A DNA stretch of 64,000 bases from Baylisascaris procyonis (GCA_037389465.1 JAZARR010000082.1:4018501-4082500); one strand, 5' to 3'; shown: positions 11,747 through 26,389, counted from the first letter of the stretch. The notes: generated by a model from the letters alone, not told the origin. Translations and numbers: made by a program.

Positions 11747-14700
11747 GGTAGTCACTGATGAGACAAATCGGTTCAATAGGTTTCGTCACGGTAACGAATG
11801 ATCATAAACGATCTATGATCATAAACACAAATGTTCCGCGTTTTAGCAACACTTTCGACGATTGCACTTCTATAAACGCAATAGTGCACTTATTTCGAGT
11901 TGATTCACATACAAACTTTCACCCTCTTTGCTTATAATATATATGCCTTTGTGTTGATATTCGTCGACGACACTGAAAATGTGAATGTCATCTGTTTCTT
12001 AAATCTACAGAAAATAGATCGCTTTTATACATAACAAAACTGAAGTATCGTATTTGTCGTAATATAAGCATCTTGGATAAAAACCCTCCTTTCAAGTAAT
12101 CTCGTCCTTTCTGAATACTCCTCTCCAAATTGTGCTTATGGTGAAGAATCCTTCCGAGGATTTCCTCAGAACCACTACGATACACACAACAACATGGGCT
12201 AATATTCTATTATGCGAACAAAGAATATTTATTTTCCTATATAAGACAGCAATGACGCAGGGTAAAAAATACGAAATGCGCCATTCGAAGGCCGCAAGAC
12301 TGAACGAATAGGGTCTCTTCTTCAAGCAAATACGGTATATGGAATACTATACGGTCAGTAATTCGGCATCAGTGAGGCAATGATATAGCCATCAAATTAT
12401 ATTCGTATAGCTATTATTGATGAATGAATATTGGAATTAAACACTGCAAAAATTTCAATGAAATGTAATTTTTTAATAATTTTTTTTAATGTGATACCAC
12501 TGAAATATCATCGAATTACTCTGTTACATCACAATTAAGTAATCTAAGCAGTATATTGCAGCATAATTGATTTCTATACTTTTTTGAACCGACGAATTTG
12601 AAATATTAAATTATATTAAGTGGAAATGATCTCAAAAAAAAAAAAACTTACGCGAAATAAAAAAGTATTTAAATAACTAATGCAAAACCTACCGCCCGTA
12701 CACACGCTTAGAACCTCAAATGATTTGCTCTTTTCGACGATAGCCAATTTATACAACGCCGCAATGAACAACAACCATCATAATGGATTGCATAAATGCA
12801 TAGTAATCGGCTGAGATAATTCTAACACTATGCAAATTTACATGACAATAATAACGTTTCTATTAGCACAAATAGTCCAAACGAATGGCTCTCGCAATTT
12901 GTGTCAATATGCATAATTATCGTTTCTAGATCTATGGCCTCAATAATGAGACCTAAAAAGCTTTAACAGCAAATAAATATGCTAATTTTATAGAGTCTCT
13001 TATCGATAGCATATCATTATCGATCAAAGATATTTTTATCACACCGCTCAAATGCAATAAAATTCAAAAGTGAACGTCAAGTAATCGGATATCGAATCGT
13101 TTTTTATCATTGCTTTAGCAATGATAAATCATAAAATTATTTCATTTATGTAATATGAAACTCTCACTATCGTTTTCAGTGTACACTTAAAGTGCATCAT
13201 ACGTCTATGTGAATATTCGCAATATTTGTTTAATTCGATCATCAACTCGTTATCAAATGAACGCTATCATATTATAATCATCGATCGATATCATCATCTA
13301 TATAATATCAAAGTAGAATAATTATATGCTAACTGACTAATTAATCAAAAAAATTTGAATAAAGTCTTATTGCTCAATAAAATTACTACTAATATTTATG
13401 TAAAGTTATATATTATGGCTGAAACTTGTCGAGCTTATTTTGAAGAATCACTTACAATGCAATTCGTAAGAAGTTGTATTTCGTTGTGCTCTAATTGCGT
13501 CAATTGATTGCAAACGAAATATAGAAAATCGAAAATGATACGAAATTACCAGTTTCGAAACGATGAAGCGATACAGAAGAAGCTAGAAACCGGATTCTGA
13601 AATGACATGCTTCAATGATTGAAAATCTGCTTCATTAGTGCTTTGACATCGATCAATCATTCAAACAAGAATGGTGTGCACTAAATTACAAATAATCATT
13701 ATTGTTTTCTTGATACACATATTGATTTCAATACTAAAAAAAAAAAAAATGTAACGCTTTTTTTCAAACATTCAACCAAGTAAAAATGAAAACATCTTCT
13801 AAACTGCCTCAAATGCGTTTAAGGCTCCGCAATAAAGTATCACTTGATCGATATAAATCAGAATATATGAAATTCTATTATATCGAATCCAAAAAAATAG
13901 CAATTTTTATGCTCTTTTCGTATATAAGAGATAGAAAAGTTCGTAAAAATAAAACAATTAAGTAAAATTTACTCCCTCTTATTGTTTCCTGAAATAAATC
14001 CTCGTAGCAGAATTAAAGAAACACTCATATTGCTTATTTGTTATTTATTTGTTCAATTTATTATTCATCGCATTATTCATCTCAATTAAATGAATTCATG
14101 ATAGTCTTTCTGTTCATTTTTTTTGCGATAATTTCTTCGCTGAAATATTGGCAATAATAAGACGAAATGTGTCAATCAAAATGCTACTGAAATATTTCAA
14201 TAAATTTTTTTTTGTGAAATTTCATAAAATTTTTTGCATAAAAACGTACTGGAATTCTTATAAATAATTTAAATGAGAATAAATTTTCATTGATAGCTAA
14301 AACTGTCAAAAAACGATAGCGTTGCGAGTATTACATTAGCAACTATTAAATGAAATAAATAAGCTGTTTAATTATTATTTCATTGAAAAATTAGCATTCT
14401 TTACACAATATTTAAGACAATATTTAGCAGTTTTTTTAATTGCTAATAAATATTTACGTTTATGAAACATGTATTACTATCAAAATGAATCTGTGGAATG
14501 AAAAGTTTGATTTGAAATAAAGGTAGATATAGCCGAAATTGATGATCGTTGATCGATGATAAGATAAGATAAAATAAATAAATTGTGCAAGACAATTAAT
14601 TAACGCAAATAAATGATTGCTTGGGAAAGAGAAATAAAAACAATCATTATATATAGTGGATCTATATCATTTCTATCGTTAGCACTTTGAAATTGGCGGC

Positions 14701-17436
14701 CGCAACACAAATGTTGTCACTTTTGGCGATAAGAATTTCCGAAGTGTTTTTTTTTTTGACAGCAGTGAGTACTTGTTAAAGCAAATCTTAGTAGTAATAA
14801 AAATTGTAGAGAAAATAGTAATACTGATATTATAAATAAAAATAATAATAGTAATAATCTTCATCTTATTTATGAGCTGTTATTAATAATGCTGCCTATT
14901 ACGGCAATCACAATCGATGCAGGTCTTTCAAATTTTAGCTGTACTATATTTCAGTCATCGAGGTAATACTTGGTACGATCATTCTTTAAGCGGTGTTTAA
15001 TCGATTATTTTCACTATTCATAGAATTACTCCTTTAGTAAAAGATAACTGATTTAGTTACCTCAATCTATGTTTATAGACGGTGGAATTCCATCGTATCT
15101 CATGAAAAACAATACATTTGCATCATAAAAGTGTTGAAAACAACAATGTATAACTCGCTTATGCATAAACTTTCAAACAATAATTTATAATAGTAAACAA
15201 TAACAACTGGTAGCAATAACAATTGTTATATATTGCTTGCATAAATTGACGATAGTATTATTCAAATATAGCTAAATAGCGTCACGAAAACATATACTTT
15301 AAAAAACGAAAGCTATGTAGCAACTGGTAAAATAGTATATAAGTTAGATGAGAGAACTGCAAAATATTCGTCAAATAGGATTCAAAATAGAGAACATCGT
15401 TTTTGACGAACATTTAGAAGGATCGATCCACTCTTACTCTTTAAGATTTTTGCATATTAAAGTGGGAGAAGAAATTACCAACAAGCAGCAACAAAGGTGG
15501 TCTAAATAAACGTAAGAGACATCCATTCTGGAGAAAATGACCCTCATCGGCGAATGAAAGATCAATATGCGCTGATTCATCGATGTCATTGTTTCAAATT
15601 TGCAACATTTAACTTGTAATAGTAAAAACAAGCGAAAAAGTGTATAGTTTGATCTGGTATCATGTGCGCTCTTGCATATTGCTCAGATGATCAAACATAT
15701 CTTCATAAATTGCCAATAAAACTTTTATAAATAATATATTAGTTCGATATATTATCTTATTCGGTGGCCAGCATAATTCTTCCACTGAAGATTCGTTCTC
15801 GTTTGAATCGATCCAAAGTAGAGTGAAAAATATATCGAAATTGTCAACTTCAGCTTCAGTAGCGCCACATTTGCATCTACGGAACAGATCGACAGAAAAA
15901 CACACATATTCACGAAGGAATGACGTCATCATAATGCGCTTTTAGAAAACAAATTTGTAAAGGAGCATAAAAAATTTCGCTTCTGTTTGTGAACGTAGAA
16001 GCGTTCAGTTGTGTGCTTTCGATCGCCTTTTGATCCTGATTGCTATTTATAGAGACATGCCGGCTTATTTATAGAGACAATGATTGCATAAAATTCTTTT
16101 TGAAATAAAATCAGTTTGTATTAATTATCGAGCCATCAATGATAAAAACACTTTTATATATTCGTTATATTGTATATGAGGGAAGGAATCACCATCGAGA
16201 TAAGTCGAAAACGAGCAATAGAAAATAACAGATATATATCATATCTTTCATATCCTCTTACCGCAAAAAAATTCATCCCCAGTCCTTCTGAAAAAGCGAT
16301 TGAACGGGATTGCTGCAGTGAATAAGAATATGAGAGGAGATATTGAATGAAGCTATAGACAGAAACCACTGGACGGAATTATGAGGAATATTGCATGAAT
16401 ATCTATAGACGAAATGTTGGATAAATATATGAGGGAGTAATATCGTATAGAGATGTGAGGAGGAAATGCTTCATTGAAATACCGTCGTTCAAGTTTCAGT
16501 CATTTCACTCGTTAACTTTTACGTCTATTTTTGCGTAGGAACTTTCCTTGAATATTGAATCAAATGATACCGACACTACTGAACAACAAATTGCAAGCAA
16601 CGTTTATCAGAAAAATTTGCATTACACATATGACATTGCAACATACTGTTCAACGCTTTCCTATGAAATTGCTTTATGCCCAATATTCGAAAAAAAAAAC
16701 AGCAAATAGGCTAAGAAAATTTTACCCATAAATAAAAATTTTACCCATAAATACACGCACATACATACGCTTATGACTTATCATTAATATAGTTTGATGA
16801 AGATTTCGAAAATTTCATTGAAACTCGATGTGATAGATTGGCTATGAGTGAAAGATTTGATAGAATGCAGCAACAGCTAGTTTCCGGTGAAAGTCTAACA
16901 TTGCGTTTGATTGGAGTGCAAAATTTTTTCGCATGTTGCACTCGGCTATGCTTATACGCTCGATGTGTGACTAACTGAGCATATCAAAGCCATGCGCAAC
17001 ATCCATGAGTTAATGCTGCTAAATGCAGTAAGGATGACCGCTTTTTAGACTTACATACCCAAAAACGCTTGCAATCAAAATGTTAGCCGTTTGCGATTTT
17101 GGACGTATTTGCGATTTTTGATGTTACGATCGACGGCATAAGTCACAAATGTTCGAAACACTGTAAATTATCGGCTTTATATGAAGCGCATGAAGTAATA
17201 TTCAAGAAATAGTAGAGCAATTGGTTGGTGATAATAGTCTGAAAGGCAGAAAAATTAAATTTAGCTGGTATTTCGGCGCTCTATGCTATGATTAGATGGA
17301 AATTTGTTATATGTTACTAGTTTTTGGATTTTAAGATTGCCCCAGTTGGCAAGGTGGTCTATTGCTTTAGAAGCAGAATATAGGATATTAAATGTCCTGG
17401 AAAACCGAAATTTTCCGGAAACTCTCCTAAGAACCA
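11747..17436. other. intergenic AT-rich region upstream of the EEP gene
   Basis: No exon could be supported. An 11-bp direct repeat (tgatcataaac) lies at 11799-11809 and 11816-11826, just upstream of the EEP start, and contains the palindrome TGATCA. A repeated phrase (attttacccataaata) occurs twice at about 16726-16755. The remainder is very AT-rich, and its short open frames are within chance expectation. Confidence 0.6.
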
Positions 17437-17531
17437 GAAATATCTTGCAAGGTCAGAAATGTCCTACAAGATCAAAAATGTCTTGCGGGATCGCGAATGC
17501 CCCGTGATCTCAACGAAATCTTCCGATCTCA
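17437..17531. repeat. degenerate 19-bp tandem repeat, five units
   Basis: Five successive 19-bp units begin with (g/a/c)(a/g/c)aat or acgaa and end in (g/a)tca or tcg: 17437-17455, 17456-17474, 17475-17493, 17494-17512 and 17513-17531. Units are clearly related but differ at several positions. The array explains a short open frame here, which is not a gene. Confidence 0.7.
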
Positions 17532-20500
17532 ACGAGACGTAGGCGTTTTGTCGCATCGTAGGCGTATCGCAGTTTTGCGTCTTTACTCTCCAATCAGCAT
17601 GTCGCTTCGTTGTGTTCTTGTGTTATTTATATTCGAATAATTGTAGGAATGTAACCTCTCGAAGTATGCTTTAACACTCAACGTTTGCCTTTATATGCTG
17701 CATTTCACGATTAAAGAATTATCCGATGTTTGTCGTTTTTAAATCATAGATTCAGCGTTCGATACTAGGCATCAATTGAATCAGCCAACTAATGAATCGC
17801 AAAAGAACATTATAGTGAATGAGTGAAGTTGGCCTTGGCCAAAGCTTGCTTAGACAGCTAGGCTTTCTTTCACTTTCATCTGCGATTTGAGAAGAGTTGA
17901 AATTCAACTAGAAATAAAACTCTTTAATGAAGATTAAAAAAAGGGCTACAATTTTTGGTCTATCCCTTTCATCTTGGGCAGGAAAGTCTCACAGTAAAAT
18001 TCTTGAGTTCATAGCTTTTAGTTATTCGTCAAACAAAAGACACCGATGAAAGATCGTTTGCTTAGGTGGAACTTACGCAAACCGTAGCGCTGAAATTGCT
18101 TTTCACACATTTTGCAACATTTTTTTGTGCAAAGCAAAATTAGCACCATCAACTGGTTAGCATACGGCCTCTATATTAAGAACCCAAATACTTTATAGAC
18201 ACTCGGAGTGTCGAATCAGTTGGATGACTGGAACTCGGTATGAGCCGTTGGTTTTTTGAATTTCATCTTGCACATGATACGGTCCGAAATATCATACAAG
18301 CTTCAATTACTTCTCAACTGAAAAAAAAAAGATTTCCTTCTTCGAAAATTTACACTGAATAAAATATATGTAGTATTGAGCAGAAAGCTGTCGAGTTATA
18401 CATTCAGCTTACAATACAATGAATCCTCAAATATGCAGCGATAACAAATGAAAACGAAGGTGAAGGTGGACGTCGATAACCTTGTTAATATGCTGCGCAT
18501 CGCAGCGGAATCAAATCGAATCGAATTTTTCCCACTTTTTAGCTACAAATCTTTTCAAAATTGTTGTATATTTCAGAATTCAGTGCATTACGTCCTGAAG
18601 CATGAATGAGCCGACATTTAATGTCCCAATGCTAGAAATAAGCAATCAAGTCACCCAACAATACTATTCGGTCATTGAAACTAAATGGACTTGCTGATAA
18701 CAGTTTGTTTAACTGAATTTTAACTGATTTCAAATGTGGGCCTATGAAACATTTCCGATTCGTTGAATAAAGTTTGCCCAAATATTTTCTTGTCGCGATG
18801 GGGAAATTTGTCAAGATTTTCATGTCGATTATTATATGCATTGTAACGTTTATGGGATATATTTACAATAAGCGTTATAGTTCTTTGCATTATCCTCATG
18901 TCGATCGTTTCAAATTGGCGTCGAAATGACGCACACGCAACGCGCTGTAGACTTGAAGAAATTTTTCTTAATGTAGTTGTGTTGATAATCCCCAAGTGTA
19001 TTTGTCCTCATATACAAGTAAGGCAATAAATGCGAGATCCACTAGTAAAAAATTTGCATAACACGTTAAAGTTACTCACTCAATCGCTTCATTAATTAGC
19101 ACATGACATCAGAGAACGTTCGAGCTATATTTGAATATCGAATTTCGTTTACTACTTGCAAGACAACTAAAACATTAAAAGCTTCTTTTCAAATAGTGAA
19201 TGTTCAAGGTTGTATGCTTAAAAACTCAAACAAAATCGGACTGATACGATTTGCAGGTATACATCTGCACTTGCACTTGTATTTTTAAAAAGCCTCTATA
19301 CCGTAGCATGAAACTATAAAATGCAATTAGCGCTCTCAATTACTTCATTAAAAAAAAAAATTTTTTTTTTTTAATCTATCATGGAATCAGTGCGATTGAT
19401 TTTTATCTCAAATGTATAAGAAGTGTGTGATCATTTTTTTAGTTGAAACTTGGGCGGAGCGTTTGTGAAGTTTGGCAAGTCCAGTGTGTCTTCAAATGTT
19501 TTGTCAATTCGTCGTCGGCGCTCTTCTGGCTCTCTAGAAAGTAGAGTTCTACTTGAGAGGAAGTTCGCATTTTCTAACTCCCAATGGAACTCAATGCAAC
19601 TCCAACAGAAAGGTTTATTTTTATTTTTATTGAACTGCTAATGCCAATTAATAGTAACGAATTTTCATAACAAAATACTGATTGATTTGTTCTCCTTTGG
19701 AATTTTCCATTATCTGTTTTTAATAATATTTAGCAAACTTTGTTAAATTATCATATTTCATTAAAAAATTATGTTCTCACAAATATTTCCTGTACGTTTA
19801 AAGCCATTGAGTTCATGTTCTAGCTATAAAATCTTTTGCCAGGAATGCATTTTTAATGAATGCATTTTTCCGATTCACAGTCTTATTTGAGTTTAGAAAA
19901 ATTACAACAAACCCATCCGATGTCTGATATTTGTCTGATATTGTCTGATATTGTATTCAATTGTCTGATAAGGTGGATGAGATGGCGATAGGGGAGGGCG
20001 TTGATTCATTCTCTATATTGGGAGATATTCAACAATGTTAGCCGCTACCATACTGGAGTATATTTTGAGGGCTGTCATTCCCTCCTAACTACTACTAACA
20101 AAGAAAAATCAATGAGATATAGCCTTTGTAATCAAGCAGATACAATTGTACTATAACAAAAGCTTCGTCTCGCTGTGGTTTTTATTTATAGTATTCATAA
20201 GGATCTCAAAATTCAATAACGGGCCTCATCATAGAGATTAAATTCGATCAATGGAATCTTTATTCATCCCAACGGAAATTAGAATGAATGCTTTTGATGA
20301 ATTGACACCATTTATGAGGCGTCACAAGGAAGCAAATCTCAAAATTAGCAAAAAAAGCTGACCTCGGACATTGTGCATGGAAATCAGAAAATGTAGCAAC
20401 TCAGTGATGCAATCTAACAAAAAAAAAATTTCATTGCATCATTTACGTCATCGGTATGAGCATAGCGTTGAATGCAATTCACTTGAGTATATTTATATGG

Positions 20501-22920
20501 GTGGATTGAAAGTTTTAAAATAGGCATCGTTTATAGATTTAGCATTCTAAAATTTTTTCTCATCTCATTTTCTAGCACTTTAGTTTAAAACGTTTGAATT
20601 TTTTTTTTTTTTGGAAATTGTTAAATAAATGTTAAAATTCTTGTTAAAATATCATAACGGAAGATTTCCCTATATCTTCCGTTATTCACGTGGATAGACT
20701 TCAATTTTCATATGAAGAGACTTTCATTATTCACGTGAATCGCCAATGTTACAGACTTTATTATCATCCGTAACGATGCAAATGCGGACAAATATATACT
20801 TCTTATCGAAAAAATAATGGGCTTGAGGGGGCAATGTAGGATAAAAGAGACTTTACTTTAATTAGCGTTCCTATTGCACGATGAAATTCAAGCGACTATT
20901 CATTCGATCTTTAAATTGTGCTTTTTGAAGTAGAACATTTTCCATGTTCCACTAGAGTGCCCACTTGGGCAGTTTTGCAACTGTCCAGTCTTAGCCCCTT
21001 CCCATCCCCACCCCAAACCCAAACATTGATTGATACGTGATGCTAGCTGTAAATAGCTTGCACCATATGAACGCATTATTTCGTCGTTGTCTTATATCGA
21101 AATTGCTATGCATTTCATAATTCATTTTTTTCTTATGCTTTTACCACTTCCTCTTTTTAAAGATATTTTCTTTGAAGTTTGATTGTAATATATTTAATAA
21201 ATTTTAATTTTTCATCCTTAAATTTATCTTAATTCATTCAGGTTTTCATATGGCACTATCATCTCCTACAAGAAGAAATATTTTTAGAATAAAGATGAGA
21301 CATTTTTATCAAATGAACTCCTCTTTAAAATGCAGTCCTCATATACTATGATCGATAGTTTATAGTTCAAAGTTAAGCTCTCATTTAGATTTTTTTTATC
21401 GTTGGCTCAAAGCTGTTGTCCAAATACGCCAGGCGTTAGTTTTGCAACCATAGAAATAGATTGTTTGATGTATTTACACAATATTTACGGGGAGTGATAT
21501 CTATCACTTTCAAAACTGATCATAAAACCATCATAGAGAGGAAATAGAGTTAGTTATATCGTTTTAAAGCGAATCTGACCGAATGAATCTAACATTGATC
21601 AAAAATTAGGCAAAAAATTTAACGGAAATTTCTCGAAAAACCTATTTGGCATATGGTTTCTCGCATGCACGCTCACTGAGTACATCAAAAAACTGCATCA
21701 CCTTCTCCCTTTTTAAAATCCAAAACAATGGATGTCAAGTTCTCGCAATACAGATAGTACGGCGAGCAAATTAGGAAGTGTTTGGGGCAGTACATAAGGA
21801 TTTTTAAAAAGCGTTCAATCTATTAGCAATCCACATCGGTCTCTATCTAAGGCTTTCTTGAAAAAAAAAGATATCAGGTTGGCCGAAATTGGCCAAAATG
21901 CTCGCTGCTGGCCGAAATTTATCAGCCTCTATGAGATGCGTTATCATTTCATATGCTTACATCCATACCAAGTTTGTCATTTACGATGCACCACTTTTAT
22001 AGTTTCAATTTTCTGAAGCACCTAGGTTTGTGAGGGGAATTTTGTCATTTTTCGCCCAGTTAAGCAGCAGGAAAAATTCTTCGCTCTTGCTTGCTTACAG
22101 CACTGTGCTGATGCATTATTAGAGTAATATAATTGAATCGATTCGAATGAAATAAATATTTGCAAATATGTAAAATACTAATTAAACTGTATTATTAAAT
22201 TAGATTAAATTGAACTAATTAAATGCATTTTTCGACAACAAAAGAAATGCTTTTCAGACAGATTCCTGTGAAACTTTTCTTGCTTCATTCAATAATAAAT
22301 ATAAATAATTAATGTTTGAGTGGGTATAACGCTATTTGTTGGCCTCAACGAATCATTTCAACATCTAACATGCATCTACTAATTGTGACAGCTTCTATTT
22401 CTATATTCAGGGTGTTCAGCAGAAAACGTTTACTATCGTTTCATATGCATTGCTAATTTGTTTATGAGAATTGTGGTGGTATGCTATTTGGATAGAGTCC
22501 TTAACTATAGATTCGAATGGGTATCCCGGCTCTGCTTCCTGAATTGCAGCATCCTCATCTGAGGTATCACAGCGGTAGAATGCTTTTACACTTTTTCACT
22601 TCCAGAAATCTCCCTTTCTTTTTTCCGAAAGATTTTCTACCATTCTTCAGCATTTTGTTCATTTTAAATGTATTTATTTGGAAAGTAACATTCCATTTTT
22701 ATTCATAAAAACCTAATAATCTCTCAAATTTTTAGATTTAGTAAACTATGGTCATTTAAGGCCGACTTCATTAATAAATGTAAAGGACTGCTGAAAAACT
22801 ATAAAGACAAAGGTCTTGGCGTTTTGCTTTTCTAGTAGAAAAAAATTTATACAGAGCTTTAATTAACAAACTAGAATTAAGTCTAGAATTCACTGTCATG
22901 CATCCGTCATGACAGTTCGC
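17532..22920. other. intergenic AT-rich region
   Basis: No gene is supported. Visible structure includes short tandem copies of tgtctgatat at about 19921-19970 and a perfect 12-bp inverted repeat (20654-20665 with 20674-20685, 8-nt loop). A plus-strand AG-flanked open stretch near 19442-19610 has no recognisable product. Confidence 0.6.
20654..20685. repeat. 12-bp perfect inverted repeat (hairpin)
   Basis: ATAACGGAAGAT at 20654-20665 pairs with ATCTTCCGTTAT at 20674-20685 across an 8-nt loop. It stands in non-coding DNA, and no adjacent gene end explains it. Confidence 0.8.
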
Positions 22921-23300
22921 ATCTAACAAATCCCCAGCTTCCCGTGGGAGGATTTCCTGAAATCCAACCCATGCGGAGGCCTTCGTGCCTAAGCGAGGAA
23001 CTCGTGAGTTTCCTCATCTCTATGAGGAAAACGCTGAAGTTGTAAAAAAATTAAGTCGCACCAGAACTGAACGGGAAAGCACTCTGGGGAATCGAAATTT
23101 TCGAATGTGGCCATTATACCGATTTTCAGGGCATAAAACCCCTTTTGTGCATGAAAAGCCTCTCCACCTTCGTGGGGGATATTTTTCGTCACATCACATT
23201 GTGTGCACGCCCCATCCACGGTTGCGCTTCCGTACGTTAGTTGGAGTGGATCTGATTGTGAATGCTTCAATGCATACTTTCACTTCTGCTTGAAAGTGCA
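22921..23300. other. GC-richer island with open frames on both strands
   Basis: This stretch is distinctly less AT-rich than its surroundings. It is open for about 100 codons on the plus strand (22985-23293, GTG start) and about 93 on the minus strand (23270-22989). A short plus-strand segment from after ccccag (about 22938) to a gtgagt donor at about 23005 also reads as exon-like. No frame matches a family I recognise. It could be an exon, a pseudogene or part of a repeat. Confidence 0.35.
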
Positions 23301-23590
23301 TCCTTTTGTTCTTGATTATCGTCTTCTCAACGCTTCTCTATTGGAACGTTTTATATTGTTACGTCTACATTCAAAAACACTTGCGAAAATATAGACTGAA
23401 ACAATTGTATTGAGTTATTGACGATTAAAGAAGCTCTTTTGTGCGCTAGTTCATTCAAGATGCAATCAACAACATCTCTGCAAATGAAAATCTAATTGAA
23501 TATTATGTCCAACGTAGTGAATGAATGAAGAATATTTATGCATATGTTGAACTAATTCTTTCACTAATGAGTGGAAGCATCTATATATGT

Positions 23591-23800
23591 TTCGGTGGTA
23601 ACCGACCGAAATTTCTTATGACCCGTAACGAGCCGAAGACGTTGGCTCGCAACCGGAAAACGGTTGAATTCGAACGCCTTTTAGAAGTGTCGGGCAGTTA
23701 TTGACGAAAGACATAATATTGGATTGGGTGAATAGATGAATTTTAAAAGTGTCGTTCGGTTACCAACTGAAGGTGTTCGGTAAAAGTAGAATTTTGGCCA
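23591..23800 (-). repeat. copy B of a probable diverged dispersed repeat
   Basis: This is the opposite-orientation partner of the 11062-11200 segment. It begins with ttcggtggtaaccgaccgaa and ends near tggccagtaaacg. Its GC content and CG-dinucleotide use are higher than in the surrounding AT-rich DNA, which fits an inserted element. No protein is predicted from it. Confidence 0.4.
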
Positions 23801-25035
23801 GTAAACGAACGAATACTTGAAAATATCAGCTTTAATAGCCGGAAACGAGCGTTTAAATGTTCTTTAAGTACTGTTATCAGCAAATCTGATCATGAATATC
23901 GTGTTCATTTGAATTATTTTCGATTCTGACTATGGCTACTGAGAAATGCTTAAACATGAAATGAAAAAACCCTCATTTGTCATTTTGTGGCATTTTGTTT
24001 CCTCGTCGGATGAATAATTTGTCCATTCGGAGGAAAATGCATGAACGGACTCTTCAAGTAGTCGTACTTTCGATTCCCATTCATGCACAGTGGGGTAGCA
24101 TATTCGATACATGATTGATTCGTGGTGAACACTATGCGAAGCGTATAATTCATGGAATGCTTTTAGTCTAATGGTGCAATGATGCCTTAGGGAATGAATA
24201 GTGCAGTTTGTAGAGGATATATGCTCTTAGGTGGCGGATTTTTTTTTTATTCATGTTCGTTAGCAGTCTATCACTTTTACACTATTCTTGCTACATTGAT
24301 TTGCATTGAGCGAACGAATTGTCGCGATCAAATAATAGAAGATATCAAAATTCATTTCGTTTAATATTTGTGCTCATTTTTTTTTGAATCGTTGAAAATC
24401 TTTATTATCACAAACAACTTGAATAGATATATAAATGAACTTCGTTTACACTTGTTTGTTTTTTTGTGCATTTGTTCGAAATCTTTTATGCCATTCCTCT
24501 TGCTATTATGAGCATATTTTCCATAAATTTAATTAATGCTTTATATAGTATTTCTTATCGATAAAATTTCAACCAAAGTAATGCGATATTTTATTGCATG
24601 ATATTCATTTGTGTACTAATATAATTGAGAAAAAAAAAACTATTGCAAAAAAAAAAAAGAAAAAAAAAGAGCTGAAGATTTTCTCATTAATGAAGAGAGC
24701 TTACGTAGCGTGTTTTCCGCCATTAATTAAGCGTATCTAGAGAGTGCACTGTGAAAAAAAAAATGCCTGAATCAGGGATATGTTTCGAAGCGATTAGCAG
24801 TCGATTTTGTCGATCTCGCATCTGTATTTTGCAATTGCTCGATTGAGCTAAAACATATTGCAAGGCTTCATTTGTGAACTTTACTCCTGAGGTATGAAAT
24901 ATTGGCAATAACACCTTTCTAAAGAAATCTCTATTGAGACTAACACTGTGCTCTTCATAATTGTTTACTTGTTTGTTTCTTTATCCGCTGTTTATTTATT
25001 TATTTATTTATTTATTCATTTATTTATTTATTTAC

Positions 25036-25070
<35 letters not shown>

Positions 25071-26324
25071 TTTTTCCATCAACGTGATGAAATGGGAATA
25101 CCTACTTTCGGCAATGTTAGTCATTTGGGATGATTTTTACATTGTCATAGAATCGATGACGTCTTTCTCACTGACAACTTCCTGTTGGAAGCAACCAGTT
25201 GTCAACGACATCGTGTCACAGTTGTGAGCATTGTGTGAAGCACATTTTCCGAATTAAATTTCAATTTTTAAAATCCAATAATTTCGTTTGCGTTGCAGCT
25301 GCTTTCGCTTCATTGCCCACCTCTCGGTATTTTCATATATTCCCTCTCTTTTCCTCCTCGGCCCTTTCTTTCTTATTCTAGCTCTCTCTTCCTCTCCTCT
25401 GTCGTCATTACTGAGAATGATGGCCAACGTTGTGCAACGACGACAAATGAGGTGTTGTCTTCGATGATTTAGCGTGTTATTTGCGATATTGCGCTCGCTG
25501 ATATTACGATGGGTTTTCGAATGAATTGAACTGATGCGAATATTTCTAATGGACGTCTCGACTGCGCATTTTTTTGGATGTTTGAGGTAAAGATTTGTAA
25601 TTGGAGAAGTAAGGGAGGGGACATTCCAAATTTCAAGAAGCTATGTTGACAGCAAATAGCCTTTCAGACCTATTATAAGAAATTAGTTTTTTATATTCAA
25701 CGACAGAACAGGTTAGGATATAGGTCTCACAGAAGAAAGAAGTGTTATTTTTCTCGCAGATATCTAAGGTTTATGCGCGGATGAGGTAATATGTTGCATT
25801 AAAATTAAATAGTAAGTGGAATAAAAGTCAGAAAATGGAATTCTCCATGAATTTTTAATATTTCGACATACTTTTCTAGAATTGGCCTTATTTTTTAGGG
25901 TCATGAATTCTGGCAGCGTTGTCTAGCAGCTACTCGTAAATTTCGCAGTATTTATATTATTTATAACCTTTCTAGCAGCTGGAGAAAAAATTGAGATGGC
26001 CTATAGAAGGTGATAAAGGTGAGTCAGTGACATTGCAAATTTGAAGAAAGCCGAACATATCTTGCACTTGAAGAAGGCTATCAAATGGAAGACATAAATG
26101 TATTGGCCAGACTTTTCAAAACTTTCAGCAGGCATTGCACCATTAAGCTATTGCTATTTGAACAACTTGTTAACGAGCAACTATCGAAAAACTACAGGCA
26201 CAATTTCGCTTGAGGCGAACCAATAGCGACCTTCTCTTAAAGAGTGCGCGAAACCATTAGAAGCTGTGAAGTCATCGAGTTGATTATCTTATCATGCCTG
26301 TAAGGGTCTGATTTCTAAGGCAAA

Positions 26325-26326
<2 letters not shown>
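23801..26326. other. intergenic region with (TTTA)n repeat
   Basis: No gene is supported. It contains the tetranucleotide array at 24991-25072 and several A-rich runs near 24630-24670. A pyrimidine-rich stretch lies near 25310-25400. A short protein-like frame runs from about 26028 to 26213 on the plus strand and has no recognised homologue. Confidence 0.55.
24991..25072. repeat. (TTTA)n tetranucleotide microsatellite
   Basis: About twenty copies of TTTA, with two single-base interruptions. The repeated Leu-Phe-Ile-Tyr open frames over it are artefacts of the array. Confidence 0.97.

Positions 26327-26386
<60 letters not shown>
26327..26386. repeat. (TA)n microsatellite, 60 bp
   Basis: Uninterrupted alternating AT tract in non-coding DNA. 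Confidence 0.97.

Positions 26387-26389
<3 letters not shown>

Noticed and set aside
24948..25227. Frames rich in Leu-Phe-Ile-Tyr
   Set aside because: Direct translation of the (TTTA)n array.
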